A stretch of 64,000 nt of DNA from Laetiporus sulphureus 93-53 (GCF_001632365.1 NW_024468510.1:913920-977919), one strand, 5' to 3'. Positions 1 through 13,073 are shown, counted from the first letter of the stretch. Translations and numbers: made by a program. Notes: generated from the sequence alone by a model not told the origin.

Positions 1-1338
1 TGTTCCTCCAAGTGGCTCTGGGCGAGCATAGCAGCTTTCACCTCGGCCTGTCTCTGAAGTTCCGCCTCCGACTCGTCCGATAGGTAGTCAGTGAAACCAC
101 CATCAGAAATGACTGTAGACTCTGAGTTGCTGCCACTGCTGCTGCTGGAAGCGCTCGAAATGTTCATTGAGCCTAGCGACTTCTCCAGAGTACCGACACG
201 ACGTTGCGGTGGCGGCAGGGCGGTATTCTGCCGTTCGGCGGTACGCGTGGCGGTGACACTCGAAGGAGGCGAATTAGAGCTAGTGCTAGATGTTTGGGCG
301 CGGCGACGTGGGGGCTGGGCGTCGACAGTGACCTTGCTAATAGACATGGAGGGCATGGCAGCGGAGATGGTGGGACGCCTCTCAGTGTTGCGACGGGAGA
401 GAGAACCCCCAAGATCAACGCTTCGGTGTCCCGGGGAATGTTTCTCGGCGTTCGTGGACTCAGAGCGTCTATCATGAGGCTGATCGGTGTTGACGCGGCG
501 CACTGCCTGGAAATGGTCCATCGCCGAGCGGTTGGGCAACGACGAGGCGGTGCCATCGCTATTTCCGCTAGCATTCCGACTGGCGACTCCGGAGAGTGCG
601 GCAGTCGCCTGTTGAGGGCTCCCATTGGAGCGACCACGGGCAGGAATCGACACAGTCGATGATCTGGCGTGGCCCTCCGTTCTGGCGGGAGCTTGAAAGG
701 TAGCCCTGCGCATGATCGACGGGGGCGTTGACTGTCCATTTGTGATGCGCAAGGTTCCCATGGGACTTCCGGACCCACTGCGTCCATTCGTGATGCTGTC
801 GAGGATAGCCTTGACATCGGCTGGGATTGGAATGTGGTGGACGACGCTGACGGTAGGCCAATCCGCAGCACCGATGTACTTGTAGTCCTCTGGCTTGGGA
901 GGCCGGCAGCAGCCTGGCCAACCAGGGTTCTGATACCCAGATTGATTGAGAGGTGGCTTCGCGTTAGCCCACTGTAGCAAAGCTATCCATATCAACACGA
1001 TCGCAGAGATTCACCGCTGTCGAAATACCTTGCAAAAGCCACATCCGGCGAACGTCGATACTATAACAAAGACATAATCAGATCATACTTTAGGTGGTCG
1101 TTGAGATGGACGCTCACCCTCGGCATTTTTCAGATAGACTACATCATGTCTAGGATGCAATGCCCTGTTGCGGCAGACGTCCTTCACATGAGGACATCTG
1201 GGGGGAAGAAATAGGCGCTACTGATCTTTAAGAATGGAGAGAAATGCAGTACCTTGTGGCGCCGCCGATCGGCTTGAACACCTTACACATCGGGCAGACT
1301 CCAGTAGCCTGCTCGAGAGAGCCGTATGCATAGCACAT
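1..1338 (-). CDS. Partial Cys-rich protein of unknown function (3' end off window)
   Basis: I do not recognise this protein. Four exons are supported by splice signals and frame: 1253-1338, 1118-1197, 1029-1060 (a 32-nt micro-exon) and 971 to the window edge. The start is the ATG at 1338, giving MCYAYGSLEQATG. The first 75 or so residues carry a regular cysteine series: CPMC, then CPHVKDVC, then GCGFCKW, then GCC. This looks like a small zinc-binding module. The long C-terminal exon is low-complexity, rich in Ser, Thr, Pro and Arg, with an acidic stretch near the left edge (TDYLSDESEAE) and no stop before base 1. The sequence shows the Cys pairs; zinc binding is inferred. It is probably a lineage-specific basidiomycete protein. 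The stop codon lies outside the window. Confidence 0.7.
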
Positions 1339-1864
1339 AGTGCGACAGAGCGACGCAAATGGGCAAGAGGATGAGGAGAGTCGGGCCCGAACAAGACAGG
1401 TGCTATAAGAGGGCTTTAAGGGAGTTCGGCTGAGAAAGAACTGAAGAAGGCATTTTGCATGTGGTTCCTTTTCACGTCGCTCTGATCAAGTCCAATTTGG
1501 CGGATCATAGTACGCGACCAAGCGGGCAGCGGCGAGGGCAAAGCGGGTCGGACTGCTATGCGATAGACTGCAGCTAGCGATCATGGTGGTTCTGCGCAAC
1601 CTTTGGCTCACAAGTGCTTCGTTTCCGTGCCCTCGCTGCCTCATGGCTGCATCGTGGACAGAGGCAGCACGGATCAGTTAAGTCTTATCGACCAGATAAG
1701 TCTCTAATTTGGGGATGTCTGAGTGAATAACCCTCAAATAACCCTGTTCGGAAGCATTTGATCGTCGATGGGTCGAGGCCTGCACTGGTCTGCACTGCCG
1801 CAAGCTGTGCTGCCTACACCGTCGCTTTGGTCGCTACCGCTCGCAGCGGGCAACGCACATCACC
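1339..1864. other. Divergent intergenic region
   Basis: This stretch separates the minus-strand Cys-rich gene from NCS1 and must hold both promoters. I see no convincing ORF, RNA gene or repeat. A short ATG-led frame at 1768-1986 is not conserved-looking and overlaps the NCS1 start in another frame. Confidence 0.5.
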
Positions 1865-2732
1865 ATGGGCAAGTCGCAAAGCAAACTATCTCCCGAACAG
1901 CTAGCCGACCTACAGAAACACACCTACTGTGCGTGGTCTCCTACCGTGCGCCACATTCAGGAACGCTGACGGATATTCGTTCATAGTCGACAAGCGTGAG
2001 CTGCAGCAATGGTCTGTGTTGTTCACCTCGTACTGCAACCTTGTCGCTGAATTGGGGCTTTCTTTGCCTCCACAGGTACAAGGGCTTCTTGAAGGATTGT
2101 CCGTCGGGTCAGTTAGATAAAGCGGAGTTCGGCCGGATTTACAAGCAATTCTTCCCGTTCGGCGATCCTGGCGAGTTCGCCGAATATGTTTTCAATGTCT
2201 TCGATGAGAACAAGAACGGCACAATCGATTTTAAGGAGTTCATTTGTGCTCTCAGTGTCACGAGTAGAGGCAGGTTGGACGAGAAGCTGAGATGTGAGTC
2301 GTTATTGCGTTGCACCGTCGACTATGTGGCGGCTCGTAAACTGAATGCGGTGCCATAGGGGCGTTCCAGCTGTACGATATTGACGGAGACGGATTCATCA
2401 CATACCAAGAGATGCTTCAGATTGTTCGATCAATATACAAGATGACTGGACAAATGGTCAAGCTCCCTGCTGACGAGGACACACCCGAGAAGGTGAGCAT
2501 GCGTTGCGAGCTGTCACATCATGATTCATTGATCTCGCTCGCAGCGAGTTGATAAGATTTTTAGAAACATGGACCGTAACAAGGATGCTAAGTTGACGTA
2601 TGAAGAGTTTGTCGAAGGGAGTAAACAAGACCCGACAATCGTACAGGTGCGTGCCGTGACGTTGATCTATGCGTTTTCGTGTACCCTTAATCGCGCAACT
2701 AGGCCCTATCATTATATGATGGTCTGGTATAG
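1865..2732 (+). CDS. NCS1: Neuronal calcium sensor 1 / frequenin (EF-hand)
   Basis: This is a calcium sensor of the recoverin family that in fungi activates the phosphatidylinositol 4-kinase Pik1 at the Golgi. Six exons (1865-1928, 1987-2011, 2076-2293, 2359-2492, 2545-2646, 2703-2732) join in frame to 190 residues, the standard family length. The start MGKSQSKLS carries the glycine-2 N-myristoylation signal. The degenerate first EF-hand has the conserved CPSG stretch. Three canonical loops follow: [24 protein letters not shown] and [12 protein letters not shown]. The last 30-nt exon encodes ALSLYDGLV then stop, the usual C-terminus, and is easily missed because the reading frame runs on past the donor. 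It is convergent with EMC3. Confidence 0.96.
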
Positions 2733-3023
2733 CGTTTTTCAGTGCAACTTACACCGCGGCAGACTAGCCTCCGACAACTGAAGGACACCTGCACCACACT
2801 TGTTACTCAGCCTTCATGTCAAGCGCAATTAGAACCCCGTATTGCATCACATTTTTGGCCTTCATGGCCTGCTACAAACCTGCTGTCTGGACAATGGTGA
2901 TAATCGAACTGTAATAATAAACTGTATTCTCGCTTTGTTACGTAGACAACATTGTATCTGTACTATGGGTCATATCTGCGGAAGAGCTCATCTCCATACA
3001 TCGGGTAGACGTCGGTATAAAAT

Positions 3024-4154
3024 TTAGATATTCGCGTAATCGGCAGGTAAACGGCCGTACTTCTTCAGAATGGTGCTTTCTACATCTTTGCCGACCCAAG
3101 AGTACAAGCCTTCCGCAAACTCGAGGTTGTCGCGCTCCGCCTTGAACAACTTGTTGTAATCCTGGGCTTGTGGGCCTTGAGGGGCTGTGACGGCGGCAGC
3201 AAATGGTGTCGTCATATCTCGCGAGGAGTCGGCAGCTGGGGTAGGGGGAACAAGGACAAGGGATATCACGTCAGCGCCGAGGGAGGATGGAGCAGAATGA
3301 AGGCTACGCACAATTGTCATTTCCAAGAATCAGTCGGTAAAGGCCATTCAGGCCGAAGAAGTTGAGGAAATACCACGAGAGAGACGAAACCCAGCGAACG
3401 TCCATATCTGGAGTTTCGATCCCTCGCTGAAGCATCGACTTGAACCCAAGGGTCAAGGGGAATGGCAATTTTACTGAGTCACCAATCAATATGTGATGTA
3501 ATCACGAGTGATAAAAGGGGCTCACTTAGCACGAATCCTTGGAAGAAGAAATTGATCCAGCCCATAATAATCATTTGTGGAACCATCATCACCATCTGAG
3601 TCTTCATGCCCGCCATCATCCCGTCCATCTGGCCGGGGTCGGTGAGGGGATTGGGAGGTGCCGATGGCGTGTCGCCCTGAGGCGGGCCGTCCTTCAAATA
3701 TATTCCATCCAGAAATGCTTGTGACAGATGTCGCGAAATGGCTTCATAGTACGTTGGAGGTATTGGGGAATTAGCAGATGATGAGCGCAGAATCTGCGAG
3801 CGCATCAAGGCCCGCCTGGCGAGATACTAAGAACTGACGACAAAAGAGCAATGCAGGATACTCACTGCTCACGAATCGCTGCTCGCGGGAGCTTTTTCGG
3901 ATGCGACTGGAGAAGCAAGACAACATAGTGCCGCAGGATGCCCACCAAAATCTGGACGTATACAATCGGCTTGTTCAGGCATGTTGCAACGCGAACAGAA
4001 CACATGCTGCTCACCATGACCACGGTGATTGGGAACAGCACCCAGTCACGAATTTGGGGGTCAAGGTACAGAGAAACCCTGTAGAAGTAATTTTCTGTCA
4101 AACGATCCTTGAGGAACTCATTAAGACGTATAAAACATACGCAGAACTCGACAT
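3024..4154 (-). CDS. EMC3: ER membrane protein complex subunit 3
   Basis: EMC3 is the YidC/Oxa1-superfamily core subunit of the ER membrane protein insertase, which inserts tail-anchored and weakly hydrophobic transmembrane segments. Six exons are seen: 4141-4154 (14 nt, MSSSA), 4015-4078, 3866-3951, 3526-3815, 3312-3473 and 3024-3235. Conserved blocks in order are [63 protein letters not shown] and [17 protein letters not shown]. Together these give three membrane segments with the family's loop pattern. The C-terminus ends LPADYANI. The tiny first exon is placed by the need for an ATG and by a good donor (GTATGT); internal Met starts upstream would break homology. It is divergent from the helicase gene, with about 200 bp between starts. 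Confidence 0.95.
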
Positions 4155-4355
4155 CTTGTTGAAATGCTGGTCGTAGCCAGCAAGCAGCATGATCGACAAG
4201 CGCCGCGCGATCATGAACGGGCGTCTAATGACGCGCCTAGCTATAGCACGCGACTTGCTCAGCTCGGTGCCGCACCTTTGCATGGGTCATCCTGCTCCCG
4301 CTCATCTTTCTCATTCACCACTGCCCGCTCGACCCCACTGGCTACCGCAGTTGCA
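4155..4355. promoter_or_regulatory. Short bidirectional promoter, EMC3 / Slh1-type helicase
   Basis: Only 201 bp separates the EMC3 start (4154, minus) from the first helicase ATG (4356, plus), so the two genes must share promoter space. No TATA box is evident. The assignment is inferred from gene arrangement only. Confidence 0.4.
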
Positions 4356-7300
4356 ATGAACATGTCCGGCCTTGCCGAGCATCTGCAATACTTGACTGCT
4401 TCACGGGAAGAATCAGCCGATCGCGACAGACGCGTTGTTGATGAGTGGGCGAGGTCCGTCTCGCACAATATCCTTTTTCACGCGTGTTCGCATTGCTGAC
4501 TGCTTTTTACAGCTACAGATCCAATATTAAAGGTACTGAAAAGGCTCGTGATGATTCTAGCTGTCTCTAAGAGGATCGTTATGCAGATGTGAGCCAATAT
4601 CCTGATGAAGGCCCAGAGGAAGAAGAGGCTTGGGATAGCGTCCTTGCAGTGTACGAGGGCGAGGAAGCATCCAAGGAGCGGAGCACCTCTTCCATACTAT
4701 CCAAACTCCTGTCGTGTGTAAATGTCTTAGTTCAACCGACCTGTTCTGTAAATCCATCCTCTCTTCTTTCTAGAAAGCCGAATATGGAGCCATTGCTCGA
4801 ATCTATCCTCTCAATATTGGATTCATCTCGCGCTGATGATGATATCTCTGCCGATCTAGCAGAAATGGTTGGATTTGACAATATTGGGCTAGTGATGGAC
4901 ATATTAGGAGCCCGATCTGCCGTAGTCCAGCAGGTGCGTCCGTTCTGATGGTAGCATCCTCATGCCATTCATATCCTTGCCAACAGCTTACTGAGTTCTT
5001 GCGTGGAAAATCAACCGGCACTGCAGCGCCGCAATCCGATAACAGACATGCTGCAAACCGAAATAGTAAGGCATCACCATGCAGCCTGATAGCTTTCTGA
5101 GTGCGCCTGCAGAATTCCAGAAAGTGAGTCTTGACTCGGAAGATGCGAGAAGACGTATGGAAGAGGTTTTCCGTGCAAATGAAGCTCGTCCCCTATTCTC
5201 CGGCGTCGCAGTAAGCTTATTTTTGGATCTGCGGCTTAGTTTATGAACACTAGACCATTAGCACGAAGCCCGTGAAATCTTGCCCAACGTGTATACATCT
5301 GCTTCTCTGGTGCAGGAAAACTATCTGTCACAGTTCGGAAGCCATTACGTCCTTCCATTTGGTACTACTCGATACACCTACGAGGTGGGACACATACCGC
5401 TGTACTCCATCAGGATTGCTAACTGGTCATAGACCTTTGAAGAAGTAGTTATACCTCCTGCAAAGACCGTCCCTCCACGGGCAACGGAACGTCTGATTCC
5501 TGTGTCCGAATTGGATCCCCTGGCTAAAGGCTCCTTCCCTGTAGGACATTGTTTTTTTTTAATCCAGCCGCGGACAGCATTGAAACGTCCCGACTAGGGC
5601 TATTCATCGTTGAACAGGATTCAATCCATTGTGTACCCTATAGCATATCAATCAAATGAGAATATACTTGTATGCGGTTAGTCTCTGGCTGTCTGCTTTG
5701 CTTCTTGATCGCTGATGACAATTCCCAGCTCCCACCGGTGCTGTCAGCATCTCACATCTTACGCTGACGAGCCTTGCTAATATCTGATATGCAGGGTAAA
5801 ACAGACGTAGCTATGCTTACGATCCTCCGCGTTCTGGATCAATACCGATCGCAGCCTTCGAATTCGCTACCACTCGCTGCGGCAATTGACAAGAATAAGT
5901 TCAAAATCATCTACGTGTAAGCAGCCAGGTTGTAGTCTATATTTATGGTGCTGACGGGCTCATTAGTGCACCGATGAAGGCATTGGCATCTGAGATAGTC
6001 CGTAAACTCGGCAAGCGACTCCAATGGCTGTCCATCCATGTACGGGAACTCACCGGTAAGAACCATAAACCCATCATGCATACACTATAGTCATGCGTAC
6101 CGTAGGTGACATGCAATTGACCAAGGCCGAAATCGCCGATACACAAATAATCGTGACGACACCTGAGAAGTGGGACGTGGTCACTCGGAAGCCGACGGGA
6201 GAGGGGGAACTTGCATCGGTGAGTATGCATTGTGCGCGTTCGACACATCGTGACTTCTCATGTTACTGCAGACAGTCAAATTGCTCATCATCGATGAAGT
6301 GCATCTTCTGAATGACGAACGAGGCGCTGTCATTGAGACAATTGTGGCTCGTACTCTTCGCCAGGTGAGTTAGTTTGTGCATGGAGTATAGAAATATGTC
6401 TCAATGGGCTTTAGGTAGAATCAACGCAATCTGTCATCCGCATTGTAGGGCTTAGTGCGACTCTGCCGAACTACCTGGACGTTGCCGAATTTCTCAGGTG
6501 CGTTGCTTCTACTTCACCACTGCAGGAGCTCACACCCGTTGGTGCCAGAGTGAATCGTTATATTGGGTTGTTCTTCTTTGATTCATCTTTCAGGCCTGTT
6601 CCTCTTGAACAGCATTTTATCGGCGTCAAAGGGAAGCCTAATAGACCTCAATCCCGGAAGAACCTTGATCGCGTCACCTTTGAGAAGGTGGCCGAACTTG
6701 TTCGAGAGGGTCATCAAGTGATGGTCTTCGTTCACGCAAGAAAAGAGACCGTCAAGACAGCTTTGGCTCTCAGGGAAGCTGCATTGGCAGATGGTATATT
6801 GGACGAATTCAGCTGCGAGGATCATCCTTCCTTTGGCTTTTTTCGTCGTGACATATCGCAGTCGCGGAATAAAGAGATGAAAGAACTCTTTGACAGTGGC
6901 TTTGGTATCCACCATGCTGGAATGCTGCGGCCCGACCGGAATATGATGGAGCGCATGTTCGGAGAGCGAGCAATCAAGGTCATTGGCACATGCTCTTATA
7001 CGAGAGTATTTCTCATCTGTCTCCTAGGCTTTATGCTGTACTGCCACGTTAGCCTGGGGAGTGAACCTGCCTGCGCACGCAGGTCAGTCATTTGACACAG
7101 CGCCGTTGACATCTCGTGCCGACTGAAATATCGCACAGTAATTATCAAAGGCACACAAATCTACGATAGTGCGAAGGGCTCATTTGTTGATCTCTCCGTG
7201 TTGGATGTGCTCCAAGTCTTCGGACGAGCAGGCCGCCCGGGAATGGAAAGCAGAGGCATCGGTTTCATCTGCACTAGCGAGGACAAGCTGACACATTATC

Positions 7301-10300
7301 TCGACGCGGTCACTTCTCAGGTGAGCGGCAAATGTACTTCTCAAAAATAAATAGCGCTAACGGTTGACAACTGCAGAATCCTATTGAGTCCAGGTATGTT
7401 CGGTGTTTGCTGATCATTCCACCGGTATCACGTGTTCTGCAAACTGCAGGTTCGTTGCAGGCATGATAGACGCCCTCAACGCGGAAATATCTTTGGGTAC
7501 TGTCGCTAATGTGGGCGATGCAATGCAATGGCTTAGCTACACGTACCTGTACGTTCGAATGCGCAGGAACCCACTCCAATATGGTATGTACGTTCTTACT
7601 TTTATGGTGCCGCTAGTGTTTTGCACCTAACCACTTGGCAGGCATGACTCACAATCAAGTCGTAGAGGACCGGTTTCTCGTTGGCAAGCGAAATCAACTA
7701 GTTTTGGAGGCTGCGACTAGGCTTGCGAAGGCTGGTATGATCACATATGACAAGGACGACTTTGCGATCACCGATCTTGGTCGGATCGCGGCGAAGTACT
7801 ACATTCGACACGCCTCCATCGAGATATTCAATGAGAAGTTCAAACAGAAGATGACCGAAGCGGACGCTCTCGCGGTACTCAGCATGAGTACGGAAGTAGG
7901 TTGCGTCTCCTTTGGCTGCATCTTTTGTGCTAACGTTGTGCTTAGTTCGACCAAATACAAGTGCGAGAAAATGAGGTGAAGGAATTGGAGAACATGATGG
8001 ATCACATTCCATGTGATGTGAAGGCACAAAAAGTGAGTGCAAGTAACGTTTTTATTTGTACATACTGTTGACTATAGCAGGGCAAGTCGATGACCAACCA
8101 AGACAAGGTGAACATCCTATTGCAAGGTTACGTCTCTCAGTTGCGCCCGGAAGACTTCGCACTTGTGTCCGATCAAGCATACGCGGCCCAAAACGGAGGA
8201 CGCATCGTGCGAGCGTTATTAGAGATAGCAATCAGTCGACAGTGGGCAAATGCCAGCGCTGTTCTCATGGGATTGAGTAAAGCAATCGAGAAGCGGTTAT
8301 GGCCCTTCGACCAGCCTCTTAAGCAGTTCAATTTGAAGCAGGAAGTGCTGCACAATCTGGAGAGATGGGCTGATGACTATTCCGTGGCGGAGCTGGCCTC
8401 GATGACTGCCGCTGAACTCGGCGAACTCGTGCATCTTAACGAGCACCACGGCTCTGCAATTCGCGATGCGGCGAAACAATTCCCTACCGTTGGAATTCAT
8501 TACAAGTTACGTCCTTTGGGCTCTGACGTTCTCAAGATCGCGGTGCAAGTCAGCCGGGAGTTCAATTGGAGCTCGAAACTTCATGGTTCTGTTGAACCAT
8601 TCTGGTTATGGGTGGAAGATCATGAAGGAACGACCATCCTGCAGCTCTCACATCTGGTATTTCGACAATCCACTAACGTTTTGGATGTCGACTTCATAAT
8701 ATCTATTCCGAACGGGCGGCCACCTCCGTCAGTGACAATGCGATTCGTATCCGACCGGTGGATAGGTGCTGAGTCTGAATTATCTGTTGCACTTGACCAA
8801 TTAATCATGCCTGCATCATCCGAATGCCATTCGTCTGTTCTTGATCTTCCATTCCTTCCAATATCGGTCGTGCATCATCCTGAGATTGAGAACGTTCTGT
8901 CTCGAACATTGCATTCACTCAACGCTCTTCAAACGCGTGCGTTTTGGAGCCTTGTAAAGACCAAGATGCATGCGCTGCTCTGCGCTCCCACAGGCTCTGG
9001 TAAGTCTGTCCTTGGGCAGCTGATGATATGGTAAGATTCTTAAGACCGGTATCTCATTCTTACGCTGACTTTGGTGCTTGAGGGAAACCTTACAAGATTC
9101 TTCCAACATTAATTGGCTGCTCGTTGTCACACCGCGACGTAGCATCGCAGCAGAACTTGCTGTGGAAATGCATGTGGCGTCAGCAGTCCTGAACACCTCA
9201 GTCGAGATCGTCACGAGCGATACATTATTCAAGCGACCCCATTGTAGAACAATTCGACTGATAACTGGAGCAGAACTCTTGCGCGCAATGTCTCGAAAAG
9301 ACGGTAGAAAGGATGCTTTATATTCGCTCAAGCTGGTCTTGTGCGAGGACCTAGAACTCTTAGACGCTGCGTACGAACTAGGTGTCTCTCTTCTCATGCA
9401 TGCGACACAGGCTTTACCGGTGCGCTTTGTTGGACTATCCAGCTCACTCGACGATTCAGCCGACCTCGCAGCATGGCTCGGCGTCGACCCCTTGGCCTTG
9501 CACAGCTTCCGTCCCGAGGATCGCGATCAATCCTTGAGCGTACACGCGCAGACATTCACTATTCCTCACTCCGCTGCATTGTTCAAGGCGATGGCAAAGC
9601 CTGCCCATTTAGCCATAGGAGCAGTCCCTGGAGACTCTGCCATTGTTTTCGTCCCGTCGCAGAGCCAGTGCAGATCTGTCGCACTGGATCTGATCACACA
9701 GCGCGCTCTTGCGTTGGAGACTTCCAGGGGATATCTCCCTGCCGAAGTCGAAATGGTTCAACTAACGCACCGTCTTTCACGACTTAAAGACGGGGCTTTA
9801 GCTGACTTCATCAATCAAGGCGTCGGATTCTTCCATGATGGCATCCACAAGGCGGATCGCAAGTTGATCCTAGAACTCTTCGCGGAAGGGCTTGTCAGGG
9901 TGCTTATAGTCCCACGAGATGCGTGCTGGACCTTGCCGGTGCGGGCTGGGACGGTTGTGGTAATGGGCACCCAGTACTTGCACATTTCGGGCGACGAATG
10001 TCGATTGCGAGACTATGGACTCGAAGAGCTTGCCTGGATGCAAGGCCGCGCTGTGCGACATAATCGCGCGGGACACTTTCATCTCTTCTGCCACTCGGAG
10101 AGCAAGGACACGTTCATTCGCTTCTTGAACCATGGTCTCCCCCTCGAATCGAAACTACTGGAAACCGACGTGCTTTTGAACTGGTACCGCGATCGACGGA
10201 AGGATGAGGGTATTGTCAACAAGCAGCAAGCTGTTGACATGTTGTCGTGGACGTTCCTATCGCGTCGACTCACCAGCAATCCGGTATACTACGATTGCAC

Positions 10301-10370
10301 ATCCACTTCGGTGAACGAGCTACTGTCGCGATTAGTAGACAACCTGGACGAAGATGTAACTAATGGCTGA
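4356..10370 (+). CDS. SLH1: Tandem-cassette Ski2-like RNA helicase, Slh1/ASCC3 type, C-terminally short
   Basis: Homologues are RQT/ASC-1 complex helicases that split stalled, ubiquitinated ribosomes. The start is [11 protein letters not shown], with in-frame ATGs at 4356 and 4362. Many short introns follow. Cassette 1 is intact: the APTGAGKT Walker A is built from two exons split around 5770-5795, followed by [55 protein letters not shown] and [10 protein letters not shown] winged helix and the first Sec63 module come next (about 7640-8900). Cassette 2 keeps APTGSGKS, but its other motifs are degenerate: CEDLEL in place of DEx[20 protein letters not shown] and QGRAVRHN. The protein stops just after the second winged helix ([18 protein letters not shown]), so the second Sec63 module is absent. 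Brr2 is less likely because the N-terminal block ([32 protein letters not shown]) is Slh1-like. N-terminal exons before 5100 are approximate. Confidence 0.9.
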
Positions 10371-10462
10371 TGGTGTACACATTGTTGACCTTGCTCAAGC
10401 AAATCGCAAATGATATTATATAATGTAGACTTCTACAGCAATTAGGACACGAGGGACCGCAT

Positions 10463-12354
10463 CTACTTCAAGTACTTCCGCAACCCCTGCAGACGCTCGA
10501 CCGCCCGTTTGAGTGTGTCGACATCCTTGCAGAAGGCGAATCGAGCGTAGTTTTCGCCAATGGAGCAGTGTTCTATACAATAGAACTAAAAATCCAAGGT
10601 TAGATGGGCTGTATCTATGCACAGTTGAGTAGCTGACTCACCTCGCTCACGGGTATGGACGATACACCGACCTCCATGGCAATAAACCAACATGCCCTAC
10701 GATACTGTGAGCATCATGTGCGAGACGATTCAATCACGACAGCTCACTTAAAGTCCCGTCCTCTACCTTGCACGCTCTCGGGGAAGGGATAGTCGTCAGG
10801 CCAATGCACCGAAGAGATATCCTGAAGTTGAAGAGAGCGTGAGAATGAAGCCTCCTGAGCACATGACGATAACTTACCAACAATACGAAGTAGCTGCCCT
10901 CCGGCAAAGCGTACTTCATTCCCAAGTCGTCGAACACGGCACACAAGGTCGATCGTCGCTCATCGTACTCTTTCACCGTTTGCTCGATATAGTTGCGTTC
11001 CTCCACCTGTTCCAGGCCAACCGCCGCAGCCTCTTGCAGCGGAGAGTTCGTGCAGAATACAATGCGGGTAGTGGCCGCCAACGTCGGTCTGATGATAGAC
11101 TCAGGTCCAATAAGCCAGCCTATCCGCCATCCCGTTGCGGAGAAGAGCTCTGAGAATGGTTGATTGATCAGATGAGGGACTGTCCATCAAGTGCCATGTT
11201 GTCAACTCACTGCCCGCCGAGCCGACTGTGACCGTGCGATCCCACATTCCAGGAAGCGTAGCAAAGCGCACGTGTTCGCTGTCATCGAATACCAGGAAGT
11301 CATACTGCGCGAGATTGGCAGCGGCGTCAGCACGGTGGCTTGATGCAATCACCACGTGGACCATGACATGCGACGTACCACTTCGTCGGACATCACGAGT
11401 AAATTGTGCTGCTCAGCTAGCGCAGCGATTTTCTCGAGCTCCTGCCGGGTGAAGACCTTGCCCACGGGGTTGTGTGGAGTGTTCACGATGATCATCTTCG
11501 TGCGCGGGGTGATTGCACGCCTACAGATGTCAATCAGTGAAGGCTCGAGATCAATTCATAGCGTGGAACGTACTCAAGCTCCTCAAAATCGATGATCCAG
11601 TCGCCGCTCGTGGCTTTGCCACCGCTCGAACGCGGGTGCAGAGGGACATAGACGGGTTTGCCACCATTGAAGACGACCGATGCGAGATATTGGTCAAAGA
11701 ACGGCTCAAACATGATGACCTCGTCCCCTGGTTCGAGAAACGCTGTAAACACAGAGTATTGGCCTATATTGACACTTTAGAACGGGTTAACGACCATAGT
11801 TCAATAAATATCACCTTCGTTCGCTCCGCTGGTTACGAGGATCTCAGTATCAACGTTTAAATCCCTTCCCAACTGAGGTCCGTAAACTTTCTTGATCGCC
11901 TCGCGGAGACGTAGCCTCCCCTTCGGATGAGAATAATGATTCGTGGCAGTCTGGTTGAGGGCAGCCTCAGCAGCTTCCCTCACCCATGCTGGAGGAGGGA
12001 AGTTCATGTAGCCCTGTCCTAGATTGAGGCAGTCTGCGGGCAAGTTGGCGGCACTATTCTGACATTGAATCTCCTGCATTCGCTGTAATGGTGATTGTGG
12101 GGTACATACTTGAAGATAGACCACACGTCCTCCGCTAGCGCGCGACCCTCCTTCAAGCGAGAAGCGAGGGGCAGAAGGCGAGAGCGGTCTTGGGGCTTCT
12201 TTACGCCATTTACACCGTTGGCGCTGTGCGCGGGAGCAGAATCAGCAGCGAGGGACATGTTGAGCGTCACAGAAGTTCGGAGAGAGCGGGGGGAGGCGCC
12301 CAACAGCAGAGTTGAAGAGCGGAATCGAGTCAGACCAAGTCCTCGGCGTAACAT
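10463..12354 (-). CDS. BNA3: Kynurenine--oxoglutarate aminotransferase / class I PLP aminotransferase
   Basis: This is a fold-type I PLP enzyme that transaminates kynurenine to kynurenic acid (also acting as cysteine-S-conjugate lyase or glutamine transaminase K in relatives). Conserved blocks in order are NLPADCLNLGQGYMNFPPP, ATNHYSHPKGRLRLREAI, VTSGANEG, EPGDEVIMFEPFFDQY, VNTPHNPVGKVF, SDEVYDFLVFD and GSAG-K-LFSATGWRIGW. The PLP-binding lysine codon is split by an intron (A at the exon end near 11210, AG after it) and is intact. The first exon is Arg/Ser/Leu-rich (MLRRGLGLTRFRSS), consistent with a mitochondrial presequence; a downstream Met (MSLAADS) could give a cytosolic form. Exon 1 joins exon 2 with a 56-nt intron that restores IFNAANLP. 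The end is RKYLK, stop at 10463. Confidence 0.93.
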
Positions 12355-13073
12355 ATGGCGGATGCAAAGACCGGTTTGCCTTAAAACCCCCTACCAGAGC
12401 CAAAGTTCAAACTCAAGATTCAGGAGATATCAGCTAGGCACCCAAGCGGATATACATGAGCAATGATTTCGACCGCCATATTCGTCCAATGATCATTCGG
12501 ATGTCGCAATTGGCCGGACGAGGCGTGGGTGCGTCCGCGTTCCACGGGTCCCACCGTGTATCAGTTGGTCGTGGGTCGGGTTGCAGGGGAAAGTTTCAGA
12601 CAGAGCGACGACAGCTCGACAGATCGTTGTACGACTTCATCGTTTTTTGCAGTCACTGGCACTATATAACCTCGGGCGGATCAAGGCGCTTAGAGACCCT
12701 CGGTGGCGGCACTGCTCCAAATCCTTGCACGTTTCGGAACGATGAGATTGTTCTCGCGCAGTCGTCGGACAGTGGGAGCAACTTTTGAGCATTCTCATCA
12801 GAGATATGTCCGCATGGAACAAGGACATGCCAAGCTGTAAACCGGTGTCGCCGCTTTACCGGCCCCGTCGCACCATGCTCACTCTATGAACGGACTTGAG
12901 TCTCATCTCAGTTCGTCCCGCTAAGCAGAGCATGGAACAAACATATCGATATCGACTGCCATCTCATCCCCCATACCCGGCCCTGCCAAGGCACAAACGG
13001 TGTGCACACGCCTCGAAGTTATGGCGGCATACTTAGACTGGGACGTACGTCGCTAATCGCGCCCGAGGAGGAG
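12355..13073. other. Intergenic, nothing recognised
   Basis: This region lies upstream of the aminotransferase gene. Short frames exist on both strands but none shows conserved motifs, splice-linked extension or composition like the neighbouring genes. Confidence 0.4.

Noticed and set aside
173..871. 232-codon minus-strand frame at the left edge
   Set aside because: It is in a different frame from the exon that connects by splicing to the Cys-rich N-terminus; it is a shadow of Ser/Arg-rich sequence.
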